A stretch of 64,000 nucleotides of DNA, from assembly GCA_963812075.1 (NCBI GenBank), contig CAWETN010000018.1, forward strand, positions 310,001 to 374,000, written 5' to 3'. The translations under genes and the position numbers were made by a program. Shown piece after piece: positions 36,982-45,618 of this stretch. This DNA comes from JAMXLO01 sp963812075. GTDB taxonomy: Bacteria; Pseudomonadota; Alphaproteobacteria; Acetobacterales; Acetobacteraceae. The stretch's first letter is position 1, and each line of letters starts with the position of its first letter. The notes below the pieces were generated by a model. The model made no database searches, was not told the DNA's origin, and saw only the letters and a list, made by a program, of their open reading frames with translations.

Positions 36982-37398
36982 TCAGCTCCCGACGGTGGGC
37001 ACCATCCGCGGCCGGCCGGCATCGTCCACCGCCACCAGCACGAAGTCGGCAGCGGTCACTCGCACCCGCTGACCCTGGCCGCGCCGCAGGACCCAGGCCT
37101 CGACGCCGAGCGTGATCGAACTGCGTCCGGTCCGCACGATGTCGGTATAGACGCAGACCACGTCGCCTACCTTGACCGGCTGGAGAAAGCTCAGGTTGGA
37201 GACTGCGGCGGTGGCAACCCGGCCCTCGGCCCGGGTCCCTGCTGAGATGCCGGCAGCAAGGTCCATCAACGACATGATCCAGCCGCCGAAGATGTCGCCC
37301 GCCGGATTGGTATCCGCCGGCATCGCCACCGTCCGTAGTGCCAGCTCACCGGTCGGCTGCCTCACAGCGTTCGTCACGGCGCGATCTCCTGTTACCAT
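36982..37398 (-). CDS. acyl-CoA thioesterase (YciA-like hotdog)
   Basis: This 138-residue hotdog-fold enzyme hydrolyses acyl-CoAs. The family stretch VAMPADTNPAGDIFGGWIMSLMDLAAG contains the catalytic Asp/Asn region, and NLSFLQPVKVGDVVCVY follows. It is divergent from the enoyl-CoA hydratase, with only 23 bases between the start codons, so the two probably share a control region. Confidence 0.9.
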   Translation of the reverse strand: MVTGDRAVTNAVRQPTGELALRTVAMPADTNPAGDIFGGWIMSLMDLAAGISAGTRAEGRVATAAVSNLSFLQPVKVGDVVCVYTDIVRTGRSSITLGVEAWVLRRGQGQRVRVTAADFVLVAVDDAGRPRMVPTVGS

Positions 37399-37421
37399 GC
37401 GGCAGACGTGGAGTGCGGAGC

Positions 37422-38219
37422 ATGAACGAACAAGCGGGCAAGACCGATCGGGTGCTGCTCCGGCGCGACGCCGGCGGCGTCGCGTGGCTGACGCTCAACC
37501 GTCCGGCAGCGCGCAACGCGCTGTCCGTTGCGCTGATGGAGGCGCTGATCGCCGAGATCATGAGTATCGAGCACGACCCGGACGTGAAGGTGGTGGTGAT
37601 CGGTGCGGCCGGGCCGGCGTTCTGCGCCGGTCACGACCTGCGCGAGCTGCGGGCCAGCCCTGACCGCGAGGCCTACCAGACCACCTTCACCCTGTGCTCC
37701 ACACTGATGACCAGCATCGTTCGCCTGCCCAAGCCGGTGATCGCCCGCGTGCACGGCATTGCCACCGCGGCCGGGTGCCAGCTGGTTGCGAGCTGCGACC
37801 TGGCGGTGGCGGCGGACACCGCGCGGTTCGCCACGCCGGGGGTGAACATCGGCCTGTTCTGCTCCACGCCGATGGTGGCGCTGACGCGCGCGGTCGGGCG
37901 CAAGGCGGCGATGGAGATGCTGCTGACCGGCGACCTCATCGACGCGCAGCGGGCATACGCACTGGGGCTGGTCAACCGGGTTGTGCCGGAGAGGGAGCTG
38001 GACGCGGCGACATCCGCACTCGCCGAACAGATCGTGGGCAAGAGCCCGCTGACGCTGGCGATCGGCAAGGAGGCGTTCTACCGGCAGGCCGAGATGAGGC
38101 TGGACGAGGCCTATGCCTTTGCCTCGGAGGTGATGACGCGGAATATGCTGGCGCGTGACGCGGCCGAGGGCATCGACGCGTTCCTGGGCAAGCGCCCGCC
38201 GATATGGACCGGCACTTGA
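37422..38219 (+). CDS. enoyl-CoA hydratase/isomerase family protein
   Basis: This 265-residue crotonase has the oxyanion-hole segments CAGHDLREL and IATAAGCQLVASCDLAVAAD, and the C-terminal LARDAAEGIDAFLGKRPP. The family Glu in the second helix is replaced (AAGCQLVAS), so the reaction may be isomerase-, hydrolase- or dehalogenase-like rather than simple hydration. ATG 37422 is preceded by GGAGTGCGGAG. It is divergent from a thioesterase. This pair probably processes CoA thioesters from the neighbouring catabolic island. Confidence 0.88.
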   Translation: MNEQAGKTDRVLLRRDAGGVAWLTLNRPAARNALSVALMEALIAEIMSIEHDPDVKVVVIGAAGPAFCAGHDLRELRASPDREAYQTTFTLCSTLMTSIVRLPKPVIARVHGIATAAGCQLVASCDLAVAADTARFATPGVNIGLFCSTPMVALTRAVGRKAAMEMLLTGDLIDAQRAYALGLVNRVVPERELDAATSALAEQIVGKSPLTLAIGKEAFYRQAEMRLDEAYAFASEVMTRNMLARDAAEGIDAFLGKRPPIWTGT

Positions 38220-38255
38220 TTTCGCCGGGCGACGATCACTGATCAGTGCTCAGCG

Positions 38256-39164
38256 ATGAGAGACCCATACGAAATCCTTGGCGTGCAGAAGACCGACAGC
38301 GACGCGGCGATCCGCGCGGCGTATCGGAAGCTCGCCAAGAAGCACCATCCGGACGTGAACCCCGGCAAGCCGGAGGCGGCGGAGCGCTTCAAGGAGATCA
38401 GCGTCGCCTACGACCTGCTGGGCGACAAGGACAAGCGCGCGCGCTACGACCGCGGCGAGATCGACGCCTCCGGCAACGAGATGCCGCCGCAGCGGCCGTT
38501 CTACCGCGACTTCGGCGATGCCGCCGGACGGGAGAAGTACCGCTCGGATTCGGTGTTCAACTACGACGACCTGGAAGGCATCTTCGCCCGCGCCTACGGT
38601 GGTCAGGCGGGCGGCGGACAAGGACGGCGGTTCTCGATGCGCGGGCAGGACGCCCACTACCAGCTCACGCTCGACTTCCTCGATGCGGTCAACGGCACCA
38701 CGCGGCGTGTGACGCTGCCGGACGGGCGGACGCTGGACGTGCGCATCCCGGCTGGCGTGCACGACGGACAGGTGATCCGGTTGCGCGGTCAGGGCATGCC
38801 GGGGATCGGCGACGGGGCACCTGGCGACGCGCTGGTGGAGGTCTCGGTGGCACCGCATCCGACGTTCCGTCGCGACGGTGACGACATCATCGTAGAGCTG
38901 CCGGTCACGCTGCAGGAGGCGGTGCTGGGGACGACGCTCGAGGTGCCGACGATCGGCGGACCGGTGCGGCTGACCATCCCGCCGAACTCCGGCCGCGGCA
39001 CGCGGCTCCGGCTGCGCGGACGCGGCATCGCAGGCCACGGCCACCAGTTTGTCGAGCTCCACCCGGTGCTGCCGGCGGTGGAGGAGCCGGAGCTCGCCGA
39101 GTTCCTGCGGAGCTGGAAGCCGCGCCATCCGCAGGATCCGCGTGCCGGCATGGAGACCGAGTGA
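38256..39164 (+). CDS. cbpA: DnaJ-like co-chaperone CbpA
   Basis: This is a type B J-domain protein that stimulates DnaK. The J domain occupies residues 3-65 with HPD at 31-33. A Gly/Phe-poor linker then leads to two DnaJ C-terminal beta domains (LPDGRTLDVRIPAGVHDGQVIRLRGQG and the repeat starting EVPTIGGPVRLTIPP). There is no zinc-finger domain. The 302-residue length is typical for CbpA. Its stop overlaps cbpM (TGATG), the usual regulator pair. Confidence 0.93.
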   Translation: MRDPYEILGVQKTDSDAAIRAAYRKLAKKHHPDVNPGKPEAAERFKEISVAYDLLGDKDKRARYDRGEIDASGNEMPPQRPFYRDFGDAAGREKYRSDSVFNYDDLEGIFARAYGGQAGGGQGRRFSMRGQDAHYQLTLDFLDAVNGTTRRVTLPDGRTLDVRIPAGVHDGQVIRLRGQGMPGIGDGAPGDALVEVSVAPHPTFRRDGDDIIVELPVTLQEAVLGTTLEVPTIGGPVRLTIPPNSGRGTRLRLRGRGIAGHGHQFVELHPVLPAVEEPELAEFLRSWKPRHPQDPRAGMETE

Positions 39165-39475
39165 TGGATGTCGCCGCGGTCATCGCGCTGTTTCCGGGCC
39201 TGACCCAGGTGGAGCTGACGACCTGGGTCGAGCGTGGCTGGGTCATCCCTGACGCCGACGGGACCACCCTGGAGTTCCACGAGATCGACGTGGCCCGCGT
39301 GCGGCTGATCCACGATCTGCGCAGTGGCATGGATGTCGGCGAGGACGCCGTGCCGCTGGTGCTGTCGCTGCTGGACCAGGTTTACGACCTGCGCAGCCGG
39401 CTTAAGGCGGTGCTGCGCGCGGTGGAGGCACAGCCGCACGAGGTGCAGCTTGCCATCCTGGAGAGGCTGGGCTGA
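39164..39475 (+). CDS. cbpM: chaperone modulator CbpM
   Basis: This 103-residue MerR-like helical protein binds the CbpA J domain and inhibits it. Visible are an N-terminal LTQVELTTWVERGWVIPD helix-turn-helix-like segment, IDVARVRLIHDLRSGMDV and a C-terminal coiled helix. The start overlaps the cbpA stop, implying coupled, roughly equal expression. The ATG at 39164 is preferred over the GTG at 39161. Confidence 0.88.
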   Translation: MDVAAVIALFPGLTQVELTTWVERGWVIPDADGTTLEFHEIDVARVRLIHDLRSGMDVGEDAVPLVLSLLDQVYDLRSRLKAVLRAVEAQPHEVQLAILERLG

Positions 39476-39482
39476 CGCATCG

Positions 39483-39981
39483 CTATCGACCGGGCGTGGT
39501 CTGGAACCCGGCGATGATGGTGTAGGCCGCGCCGGACTTGCCGGAGGCGACGGGCAGCACGAGGTTCACGTCGCCGGGAGTCACAGTGATGCGATCGACG
39601 TTGGGTGGAAACGCGATCTGCATCGCGTAAGTGCGCTTATCGAGGATCGTCTCGCCGTCGGCTACCGCGATGAACACCGGCACCTCGATGTTGCGCCCGG
39701 CCATCGCCGGCCCGCGGCTCAGCTCGACCCCGATGTTCGCGGTGACCGCGAGCTGGGTCTTCTTGTCCCCCTCCCGGCAGCTTCCCTGGATGTTGACGAT
39801 CCGGGCGTGCAGCACGAGGTCGGTAAGGTCACGCGAGCCCTGCGTGCGGTAGACGTCGAAATCGGCGGCATCGCCGAGGATCGCCTGGCCCGGGCAGGGC
39901 GGGGCAAACTGGTTGCGACCCGGCCCGCACGCGGCGAGCGCGAGGAGCAGCGTGGCCAACAGGGCGGCGCACGGCGCCCAT
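39483..39981 (-). CDS. predicted lipoprotein, possible frameshift at its N-terminus
   Basis: A lipobox LLLALAACGP follows a short hydrophobic stretch, so the mature protein would begin at that Cys and be membrane-anchored. The rest (ILGDAADFDVYRTQGSRDLT, then VTPGDVNLVLPVASGKSG) is beta-rich and carries no domain I recognise. No standard start codon lies close upstream in frame; ATG 39981 reads MGPCAALLATLLL if one base near 39975 is dropped, and the span is then 1 modulo 3. It is convergent with cbpM and divergent from thrB. Confidence 0.65.
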
Positions 39982-40156
39982 GCGCGAACTCGGTCGATCT
40001 GACATCGGCTACTCCGGATGCGGCCGGGCTTCTTGCGACACCACGGTCGTTGCCGGCAAGACAGGGCGCGCGCATAGTGCGCGTCGCTCGCGGAATCGAC
40101 AACACGCCGCAGGAGGCACGCATTTTCCAGCATTTTGCCGCCGCGGCCTGAGCCGC

Positions 40157-41116
40157 ATGGCGGTCTACACCGAGGTCACCGACGAGGCCCTGGCGGCGTT
40201 CCTGGAGGACTACGACATCGGCCGCATGGTGGCGTTCCGCGGCATCGCTGAGGGGGTGGAGAACAGCAACTACTCGCTGCGCACGACATCAGGCGATTTC
40301 ATCCTGACCCTTTACGAGCGTCGGGTCGATCCGGCCGAACTGCCATGGTTCCTTGGCCTGATCGAGCACCTGGCGCGGCGCGGCATCGTCTGCCCGCTGC
40401 CGGTGCACGGCTGCGACGGCCGCGCGCTGCGCCACCTGTGCGGGCGGCATGCGGCGATCACCACTTTCCTGCCTGGGGTCTGGCCGCGCCGGGTGCGGCC
40501 GGAGCATTGCGGGCCGCTGGGGGCGGCGTTGGCGGCACTGCACGTCGCCGGGCGGGATTATGCGCCGACGCGGCGCAATGCGCTGGGACCGGACGGGTGG
40601 CGGCCGCTGCTGGAGCGCTCGCGGGCGCGGGCGGACGAGGTGCAGGCCGGCCTGGCAAGCGAACTGGACGGGGCACTGGCGGGCATCCTGGCGGAATGGC
40701 CGGTGGGGCTGCCGGTCGGGCACATCCACGCGGACCTGTTCCCGGACAACGTCTTCTTCCTGGACGGCAGGCTGTCGGGGCTGATCGATTTCTACTTCGC
40801 GGCGACCGACATCCTGACCTACGACGTGGCGGTGTGCCTGAACGCGTGGTGCTTCGAGGCGGACTTCTCGTTCAACGTCACCAAGGCGCGTGCCCTGCTC
40901 CGCGCCTATGACGCGACACGCGCACTGGGTGACGCCGAACGCGCGGCGCTGCCGGTGCTGTGCCGCGGTGCGGCGATCCGCTTCCTGCTGACCCGGCTGT
41001 ATGACTGGCTGAATACGCCACCGGGCGCACTGGTGACACGCAAGGATCCGCTGGAATACCTGCGGCGCCTGCGCTTCCATCTGGCGGCACGGGACGAGCA
41101 CGCCTATGGCATCTGA
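40157..41116 (+). CDS. thrB: homoserine kinase (type II, APH fold)
   Basis: ThrB phosphorylates homoserine in threonine synthesis. The alphaproteobacterial type resembles aminoglycoside phosphotransferases: GVENSNYSLRTTSGDFILTLYE at the N-lobe, catalytic loop HIHADLFPDNVFF with Asp and Asn, and LSGLIDFYFAATD containing the metal-binding Asp. The 319-residue length is normal. It overlaps rnhA by 11 bases, the usual thrB-rnhA arrangement. Confidence 0.94.
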   Translation: MAVYTEVTDEALAAFLEDYDIGRMVAFRGIAEGVENSNYSLRTTSGDFILTLYERRVDPAELPWFLGLIEHLARRGIVCPLPVHGCDGRALRHLCGRHAAITTFLPGVWPRRVRPEHCGPLGAALAALHVAGRDYAPTRRNALGPDGWRPLLERSRARADEVQAGLASELDGALAGILAEWPVGLPVGHIHADLFPDNVFFLDGRLSGLIDFYFAATDILTYDVAVCLNAWCFEADFSFNVTKARALLRAYDATRALGDAERAALPVLCRGAAIRFLLTRLYDWLNTPPGALVTRKDPLEYLRRLRFHLAARDEHAYGI

Positions 41117-41591
41117 GCAGGTCACGGTCACGCCGGGACCGCCGGCGACCGAGGTGGTGGAGATCTGGACCGACGGCGGCTGCAAGCCAAATCCGGGACC
41201 GGGAGGCTGGGCGGCGATTTTGCGCTTCCGCGGCGTTGAGCGCGAACTGTCCGGCGCCGATCCCGCGACCACCAACAACCGCATGGAGCTCACCGCGGCG
41301 GCGACCGCACTCGAGACGCTGAAGCGGCCGTGCGACGTGGTGCTGCATACCGACAGCGAATATGTGAAGAACGGCGTGACTCGCTGGCACCAGGGGTGGG
41401 TGCGGCGCAAATGGCGCAATGCGGCTGGCGATCCGGTGGCGAACATCGAACTGTGGCAGCGGCTTTTGGAGGCGGCGAAGGCGCACCAAATCGAATGGCG
41501 CTGGGTGCGCGGACACTCCGGCAATCCTATGAACGAGCGAGTCGATCTGCTGGCGACGAAGGCGCGGGAGGAGGCAACCTTCAGCGGTTGA
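41106..41591 (+). CDS. rnhA: ribonuclease HI
   Basis: This enzyme degrades the RNA strand of RNA-DNA hybrids. All four catalytic acids are visible: Asp in WTDGGCKPNPGPGGWA, Glu in NNRMELTAA, Asp in LHTDSEYV and Asp in NERVDLLA. The 161 residues are full length. It starts inside the last codons of thrB, so it depends on the same transcript. Confidence 0.96.
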   Translation: MASEQVTVTPGPPATEVVEIWTDGGCKPNPGPGGWAAILRFRGVERELSGADPATTNNRMELTAAATALETLKRPCDVVLHTDSEYVKNGVTRWHQGWVRRKWRNAAGDPVANIELWQRLLEAAKAHQIEWRWVRGHSGNPMNERVDLLATKAREEATFSG

Positions 41592-41613
41592 AGGTTCTTC
41601 CTTCTGTCCGACA

Positions 41614-42060
41614 TCACCGAGCCGGCCGGCCCGTGAGGACCACGAGGCTTCCGCGGACGATCGCAAGCAGCCGTGCGAGGTTCTTGCCGACCTTGCCGTA
41701 GGCCGCATCCCAGCCCGCAAGCGCGAAGCGATCGAACTCGGGAAGAACCGTGCCGTCGGGCAGAGTGAAGGTCGAATGGCAGATCAGCGCTTCGGGCTGC
41801 GGCATCGGATCCGGAAACCATGCGAACAGCGCCAGGTCCTTGTCGCGCAGATAGGCGTGCACGCCAAATGGAAGCAGGTCCGCCTCAGTCGCGACAAGCC
41901 CGGTCTCTTCCGTCAGTTCGCGTGCCGCCGCGGCCGGATGCAACTCACCTGGCTCGGCCAGGCCCTTCGGGATGTCCCAGCGCGGCGAGCGCGTCGCGTG
42001 TCCGAGCAGGAGCCGGTCGCCTTCGGTGACGATGACGCCGCAGGAGATGCGCTTCGCCAT
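41614..42060 (-). CDS. NUDIX hydrolase
   Basis: The protein hydrolyses a nucleoside-diphosphate-linked substrate. The NUDIX box is present as GLAEPGELHPAAAARELTEETGL, close to the GX5EX7REUXEEXGU consensus. The 148 residues cover one domain, and the start lies directly after the pdxY stop on the same strand. The neighbour suggests co-expression with pyridoxal salvage, though the substrate is unknown. Confidence 0.9.
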   Translation of the reverse strand: MAKRISCGVIVTEGDRLLLGHATRSPRWDIPKGLAEPGELHPAAAARELTEETGLVATEADLLPFGVHAYLRDKDLALFAWFPDPMPQPEALICHSTFTLPDGTVLPEFDRFALAGWDAAYGKVGKNLARLLAIVRGSLVVLTGRPAR

Positions 42061-42921
42061 TCAGCACGGATGCGCGGCAAAGCGCGTGGCGGGCGCGACG
42101 AACTCGTCCTGCGCCGCCACGGTCAGGATTTCACGTGATCCCGCCTCTGCCGTGCGACGCAGCAGCCCGTGCACCGCGGAGCCCGAAGCCTCCAGCGCCG
42201 CAATCGCACTGCCGGTGTCGAGGCGATGGAACAGGAACAGCGCGGCGATCGCATCACCTGCGCCGTTCACGGAGACCGGCAGGCGGGGTGTGCGCAACAG
42301 ATGGAAGCGGCCGCCCTCGCCGACCAGGAGATCCATGTGGTCACCGGGCGTGAGCTCGGTCTCCAGGCTGGTCAGCAGCACGCAGCGCAGGCCATCGGGT
42401 CGCATCCGTGCCGCGAGATGCTCGACCGCGTTCTTCGCGCCGGCGAGCGTGGCACAGTCGAGCCCCGTCAGGCGTTCCAGCTCGAAGCGATTTGGCGTGG
42501 CAATGTCGGCCTGCGGCAGTGCGTGGTCGCGCAGGAACTCCTCGATGCCTTCGCGCACATAGACGCCTTCGTCGACATCGCCGATCACCGGGTCGCAGCA
42601 ATAGACGGCACCTGGGTTCGCCTCGCGCACGCGCGCGACGGCATGCAGGATGGCCTCGCCGATGCCGGCATCGCCCATGTAGCCGGACAGCACGGCGTCG
42701 CACGTCTTCAGCACGTCGCGCGCGGCGATGCCGTCCACCAGGTCGCGCACCGCATCGCCGGTGTAGACCTGTCCGGTCCAGTGCCCGTAGCCGGTGTGGT
42801 TGGAGAACTGCACCGTGTTGATCGACCAGACCTCAGCGCCCAGCCGCTGTAGCGGGAACACCGCGCTGGCATTGCCGACATGGCCGTAGGCGACCCAGGA
42901 CTGGATGGACAGGATGTTCAT
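42061..42921 (-). CDS. pdxY: pyridoxal kinase PdxY
   Basis: This ribokinase-fold kinase phosphorylates pyridoxal in vitamin B6 salvage. Family segments include SIQSWVAYGHVGNASAVFPLQ at the start, FSNHTGYG, DAVLSGYMGDAG, YCCDPVIGD, and the anion hole SVNGAGDAIAALFL with the catalytic Asp. The 286-residue length is standard. It is followed without a gap by the NUDIX gene. Confidence 0.94.
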   Translation of the reverse strand: MNILSIQSWVAYGHVGNASAVFPLQRLGAEVWSINTVQFSNHTGYGHWTGQVYTGDAVRDLVDGIAARDVLKTCDAVLSGYMGDAGIGEAILHAVARVREANPGAVYCCDPVIGDVDEGVYVREGIEEFLRDHALPQADIATPNRFELERLTGLDCATLAGAKNAVEHLAARMRPDGLRCVLLTSLETELTPGDHMDLLVGEGGRFHLLRTPRLPVSVNGAGDAIAALFLFHRLDTGSAIAALEASGSAVHGLLRRTAEAGSREILTVAAQDEFVAPATRFAAHPC

Positions 42922-43014
42922 GCCGCCTGATGTAGCCCCGACCTGCTGCCGCCGCTATAACCCCGCCGGATCGGCCGAGGGGCGGAGCATGCGACGCAGT
43001 GTGGGGCTGGCGAA

Positions 43015-43593
43015 ATGACAGCGCGCTGCTCCTGGGCGGAGGGCGGCGATGCGGCGATGCTCGCGTATCACGATCGCGAGTGGGGCGTGCCGCATCACGA
43101 CGACACCGCGCTGTTCGAGCTGATGACGCTGGAGGGCGCGCAGGCGGGGCTGTCGTGGCGCACCATCCTGGCCCGGCGCGACGCGTATCGTGACGCCTAC
43201 CATGGCTTCGACATCGCCCGCGTCGCCGGCATGCGCGACGCGTCGCTGGAGAAGCTGCTGACCGCATCAGGCATCATCCGCAACCGGCTGAAGGTGTTCT
43301 CGGTGCGCGACAACGCGCGCGTCGCACTCGGAGTGATCGAGGAGCACGGCAGCCTGGACGCCTTTCTGTGGTCGTTCGTCGGTGGCAGGCCGCTGGTGAA
43401 CCGCTGGCAGGACAGCAAGCAGGTCCCCGCGAAGACCGAACTGTCCGACCGCATGAGCAAGACCCTGGCGAAGCAGGGCTTCCGCTTCGTCGGCTCGACC
43501 ATATGCTACGCCTTCATGCAGGCGACCGGGATGGTGAACGACCATCTGGTATCCTGCTTCAGATACAAGGAGTCCGGCCATGCAGAACACTGA
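43015..43593 (+). CDS. tag: DNA-3-methyladenine glycosylase I
   Basis: This base-excision repair enzyme removes 3-methyladenine. The N-terminal zinc ligands are in TARCSWAEG and AYHDREWGVP, with the partner His and Cys in MVNDHLVSCFRY near the C-terminus. FELMTLEGAQAGLSW and the HhH-like stretch RLKVFSVRDNA fit the family. The 192-residue length is normal. It overlaps the M20 gene by 14 bases. Confidence 0.94.
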   Translation: MTARCSWAEGGDAAMLAYHDREWGVPHHDDTALFELMTLEGAQAGLSWRTILARRDAYRDAYHGFDIARVAGMRDASLEKLLTASGIIRNRLKVFSVRDNARVALGVIEEHGSLDAFLWSFVGGRPLVNRWQDSKQVPAKTELSDRMSKTLAKQGFRFVGSTICYAFMQATGMVNDHLVSCFRYKESGHAEH

Positions 43594-44998
43594 AGAGATC
43601 TGGCGCCTCGTCGATGCGAAAAAGGCTGACTTCGAGGCGCTCAGCGACCGCGTCTGGGGTATGCCGGAACTCTGCTACGGCGAAGTCCGCTCCTGCGCCG
43701 AACACACCGCGATGCTGGAACAGCACGGCTTTCGGGTGACCGGGAACGTCGCCGGCATCCCCACCGCGGTGATGGGCGAGGCGGGCGTTGGCGGCCCGGT
43801 CATCGCCATCCTGGGCGAGTACGACGCGCTGCCCGGACTCAGCCAGGAGGCTGGCGTGGCGGAGCCGAAGCCGCTGCCGGGCGACGGCTACGGCCATGGC
43901 TGCGGACACAACCTGCTGGGATCGGCCTCGCTGCTGGCGGCCACCGCGGTGAAGGACTACCTCGCGACGCACGGCATCCAGGGCCGGGTGCGCTACTACG
44001 GCTGTCCGGCCGAGGAGGGCGGCGCGGCCAAGGGCTTCATGGCTCGCGCCGGCGTGTTCAGCGACGTCGATGTGGCGATCTCCTGGCATCCGGCGGCGTT
44101 CTCCGGCGTGAACGAGGCGGTGTCGCTCGCCAACACGCGCATCGACTTCACCTTCCACGGCCGCGCCTCGCACGCCGCCGCCGCACCGCATCTCGGGCGC
44201 AGCGCGCTGGATGCAGTGGAGCTGATGAATGTCGGCGTGAACTACATGCGCGAGCACATGCCGTCGGATGCGCGAATCCACTACGCGCTGCTGGACGCCG
44301 GCGGCATCGCGCCGAACGTGGTGCAGGCGCGCGCCAAGGTGCGCTACCTGATCCGCGCGCGCGAACTGCCGGAGCTGACGCGGCTGATCGAGCGCGTGCG
44401 CAAGGTCGCCGAGGGCGCGGCGCTGATGACCGAGACGCGAGTCGAATCGCAGGTGGTCAGCGCGGTGTCCAACCTGTTGGCCAACACGCCGCTGGAGCGC
44501 GCGATGCACGACAACCTGCAGCGCATCGGGCCGCCGCCGTTCGACGACGCCGACCGCGCCTTCGCGGCGAAGATCCAGGCGACGCTGACCGACGAGGACA
44601 TCGAGGCGGCATACCGGCGCGTCGGCGTGCCGCTGCAGCAGGGCGTGGCACTCTGCGACCAGATCGTGCCGCTGGATGCGAAGAGCGCGCCGATGATGGG
44701 CTCGACCGATGTGGGCGACGTGAGCTGGGTGGTGCCCACGGTGCAGGCACGCGGTGCCACCTATGCGATCGGCACGCCCGGCCACTCCTGGCAGCTCACT
44801 GCGCAGGGCAAGATGCCGGCGGCGCACAAAGGGCTGGTGCATGTGGCGAAGGTGATGGCCGGCACCGCGGTGGACGTGATCCAGGACGAGGTGCTGCTGG
44901 CACGGGCGAAGGCGGATCACCAGGCGCGCGTGGGACGCAATCCGTACGTTTGCCCGCTGCCGGACGATCTGGAGCCGCCGGTGCAGATGTCAGCCTGA
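43580..44998 (+). CDS. M20 family amidohydrolase (AbgB-like)
   Basis: This is a dinuclear-metal carboxypeptidase of 472 residues resembling the p-aminobenzoyl-glutamate hydrolase B subunit. YGHGCGHNLLG gives metal ligands, CPAEEGGAAKG the catalytic Glu pair, and GRASHAAAAPHLGRSALDAVEL the dimerisation domain. MGSTDVGDVSW is characteristic of AbgB. The start is inside the tag gene. Substrates may include N-acyl amino acids or pAB-Glu; the A subunit is not nearby. Confidence 0.88.
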   Translation: MQNTEEIWRLVDAKKADFEALSDRVWGMPELCYGEVRSCAEHTAMLEQHGFRVTGNVAGIPTAVMGEAGVGGPVIAILGEYDALPGLSQEAGVAEPKPLPGDGYGHGCGHNLLGSASLLAATAVKDYLATHGIQGRVRYYGCPAEEGGAAKGFMARAGVFSDVDVAISWHPAAFSGVNEAVSLANTRIDFTFHGRASHAAAAPHLGRSALDAVELMNVGVNYMREHMPSDARIHYALLDAGGIAPNVVQARAKVRYLIRARELPELTRLIERVRKVAEGAALMTETRVESQVVSAVSNLLANTPLERAMHDNLQRIGPPPFDDADRAFAAKIQATLTDEDIEAAYRRVGVPLQQGVALCDQIVPLDAKSAPMMGSTDVGDVSWVVPTVQARGATYAIGTPGHSWQLTAQGKMPAAHKGLVHVAKVMAGTAVDVIQDEVLLARAKADHQARVGRNPYVCPLPDDLEPPVQMSA

Positions 44999-45027
44999 CA
45001 CCCGCGGTCCTGGCGAGCGAAGCGAAG

Positions 45028-45041
45028 CAGGGCCTGCCCTG
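45028..45041 (+). repeat. CAGGGC-CT-GCCCTG palindrome in a REP-like context
   Basis: A perfect 6-base stem follows GGCGAGCGAAGCGAAG, the same core as in the palindromic element at 29810-29871. It lies in the gap after the M20 gene and before the AhpD-like gene and may be a degenerate copy or terminator. Confidence 0.35.
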
Positions 45042-45160
45042 GCGCAGCGGCGATTCGCCCGGTGCGCCACTTGGTACGATCCGGTTCGGCTGCTTTGGTC
45101 TGGCAGGAACCGATCGTGCTCACCATCCTGGCGGCATCGTCACTGGCGAAGGAGGTCAGG

Positions 45161-45613
45161 ATGCAGCCGCGGATTGATATCGCTCATGTCGGCCAAGGGG
45201 CGCTCAACGCCATGCTGGGCCTGCAATCGCACGTAGCTGCAACGAGCCTGGAGACTTCGTTGCAAGAGCTGGTGAAAATCCGCGCCTCGCAGATCAACGC
45301 CTGCGCGAGCTGCCTGCACATGCACCTGCGTGATGCGCGCAAGGCCGGCGAATCGCAGGAGCGGCTGGACCTGATCGGCGCCTGGCGCGAGGCGCCGGTG
45401 TTCTCGTCACGCGAACGTGCCGCACTCGCCTGGACCGAGGCCGTGACATTGTTGGCCGATACGCACGTGCCGGACGACGTCTACGAGACGGCGCGGGCGG
45501 AGTTCTCGGAGCAGGAGCTGGTCGATCTCACCATGGCGGTCGTGGCGATCAACGGCTGGAACCGGCTGCTGGTGGCGTTCCGCGTCCCGCCGGCGGTCGC
45601 CCGGAACGCCTGA
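45161..45613 (+). CDS. AhpD-like carboxymuconolactone decarboxylase family protein
   Basis: This 150-residue all-helical protein of the AhpD fold carries the redox motif CASCLHMH (CxxC plus His), which in AhpD relays electrons to peroxiredoxin. ATG 45161 directly follows AAGGAGGTCAGG, the best ribosome binding site in the window. LVKIRASQINACASC and RERAALAWTEAVT are typical. No ahpC partner lies nearby. It is convergent with fixK. Confidence 0.9.
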   Translation: MQPRIDIAHVGQGALNAMLGLQSHVAATSLETSLQELVKIRASQINACASCLHMHLRDARKAGESQERLDLIGAWREAPVFSSRERAALAWTEAVTLLADTHVPDDVYETARAEFSEQELVDLTMAVVAINGWNRLLVAFRVPPAVARNA

Positions 45614-45618
45614 CGGGG

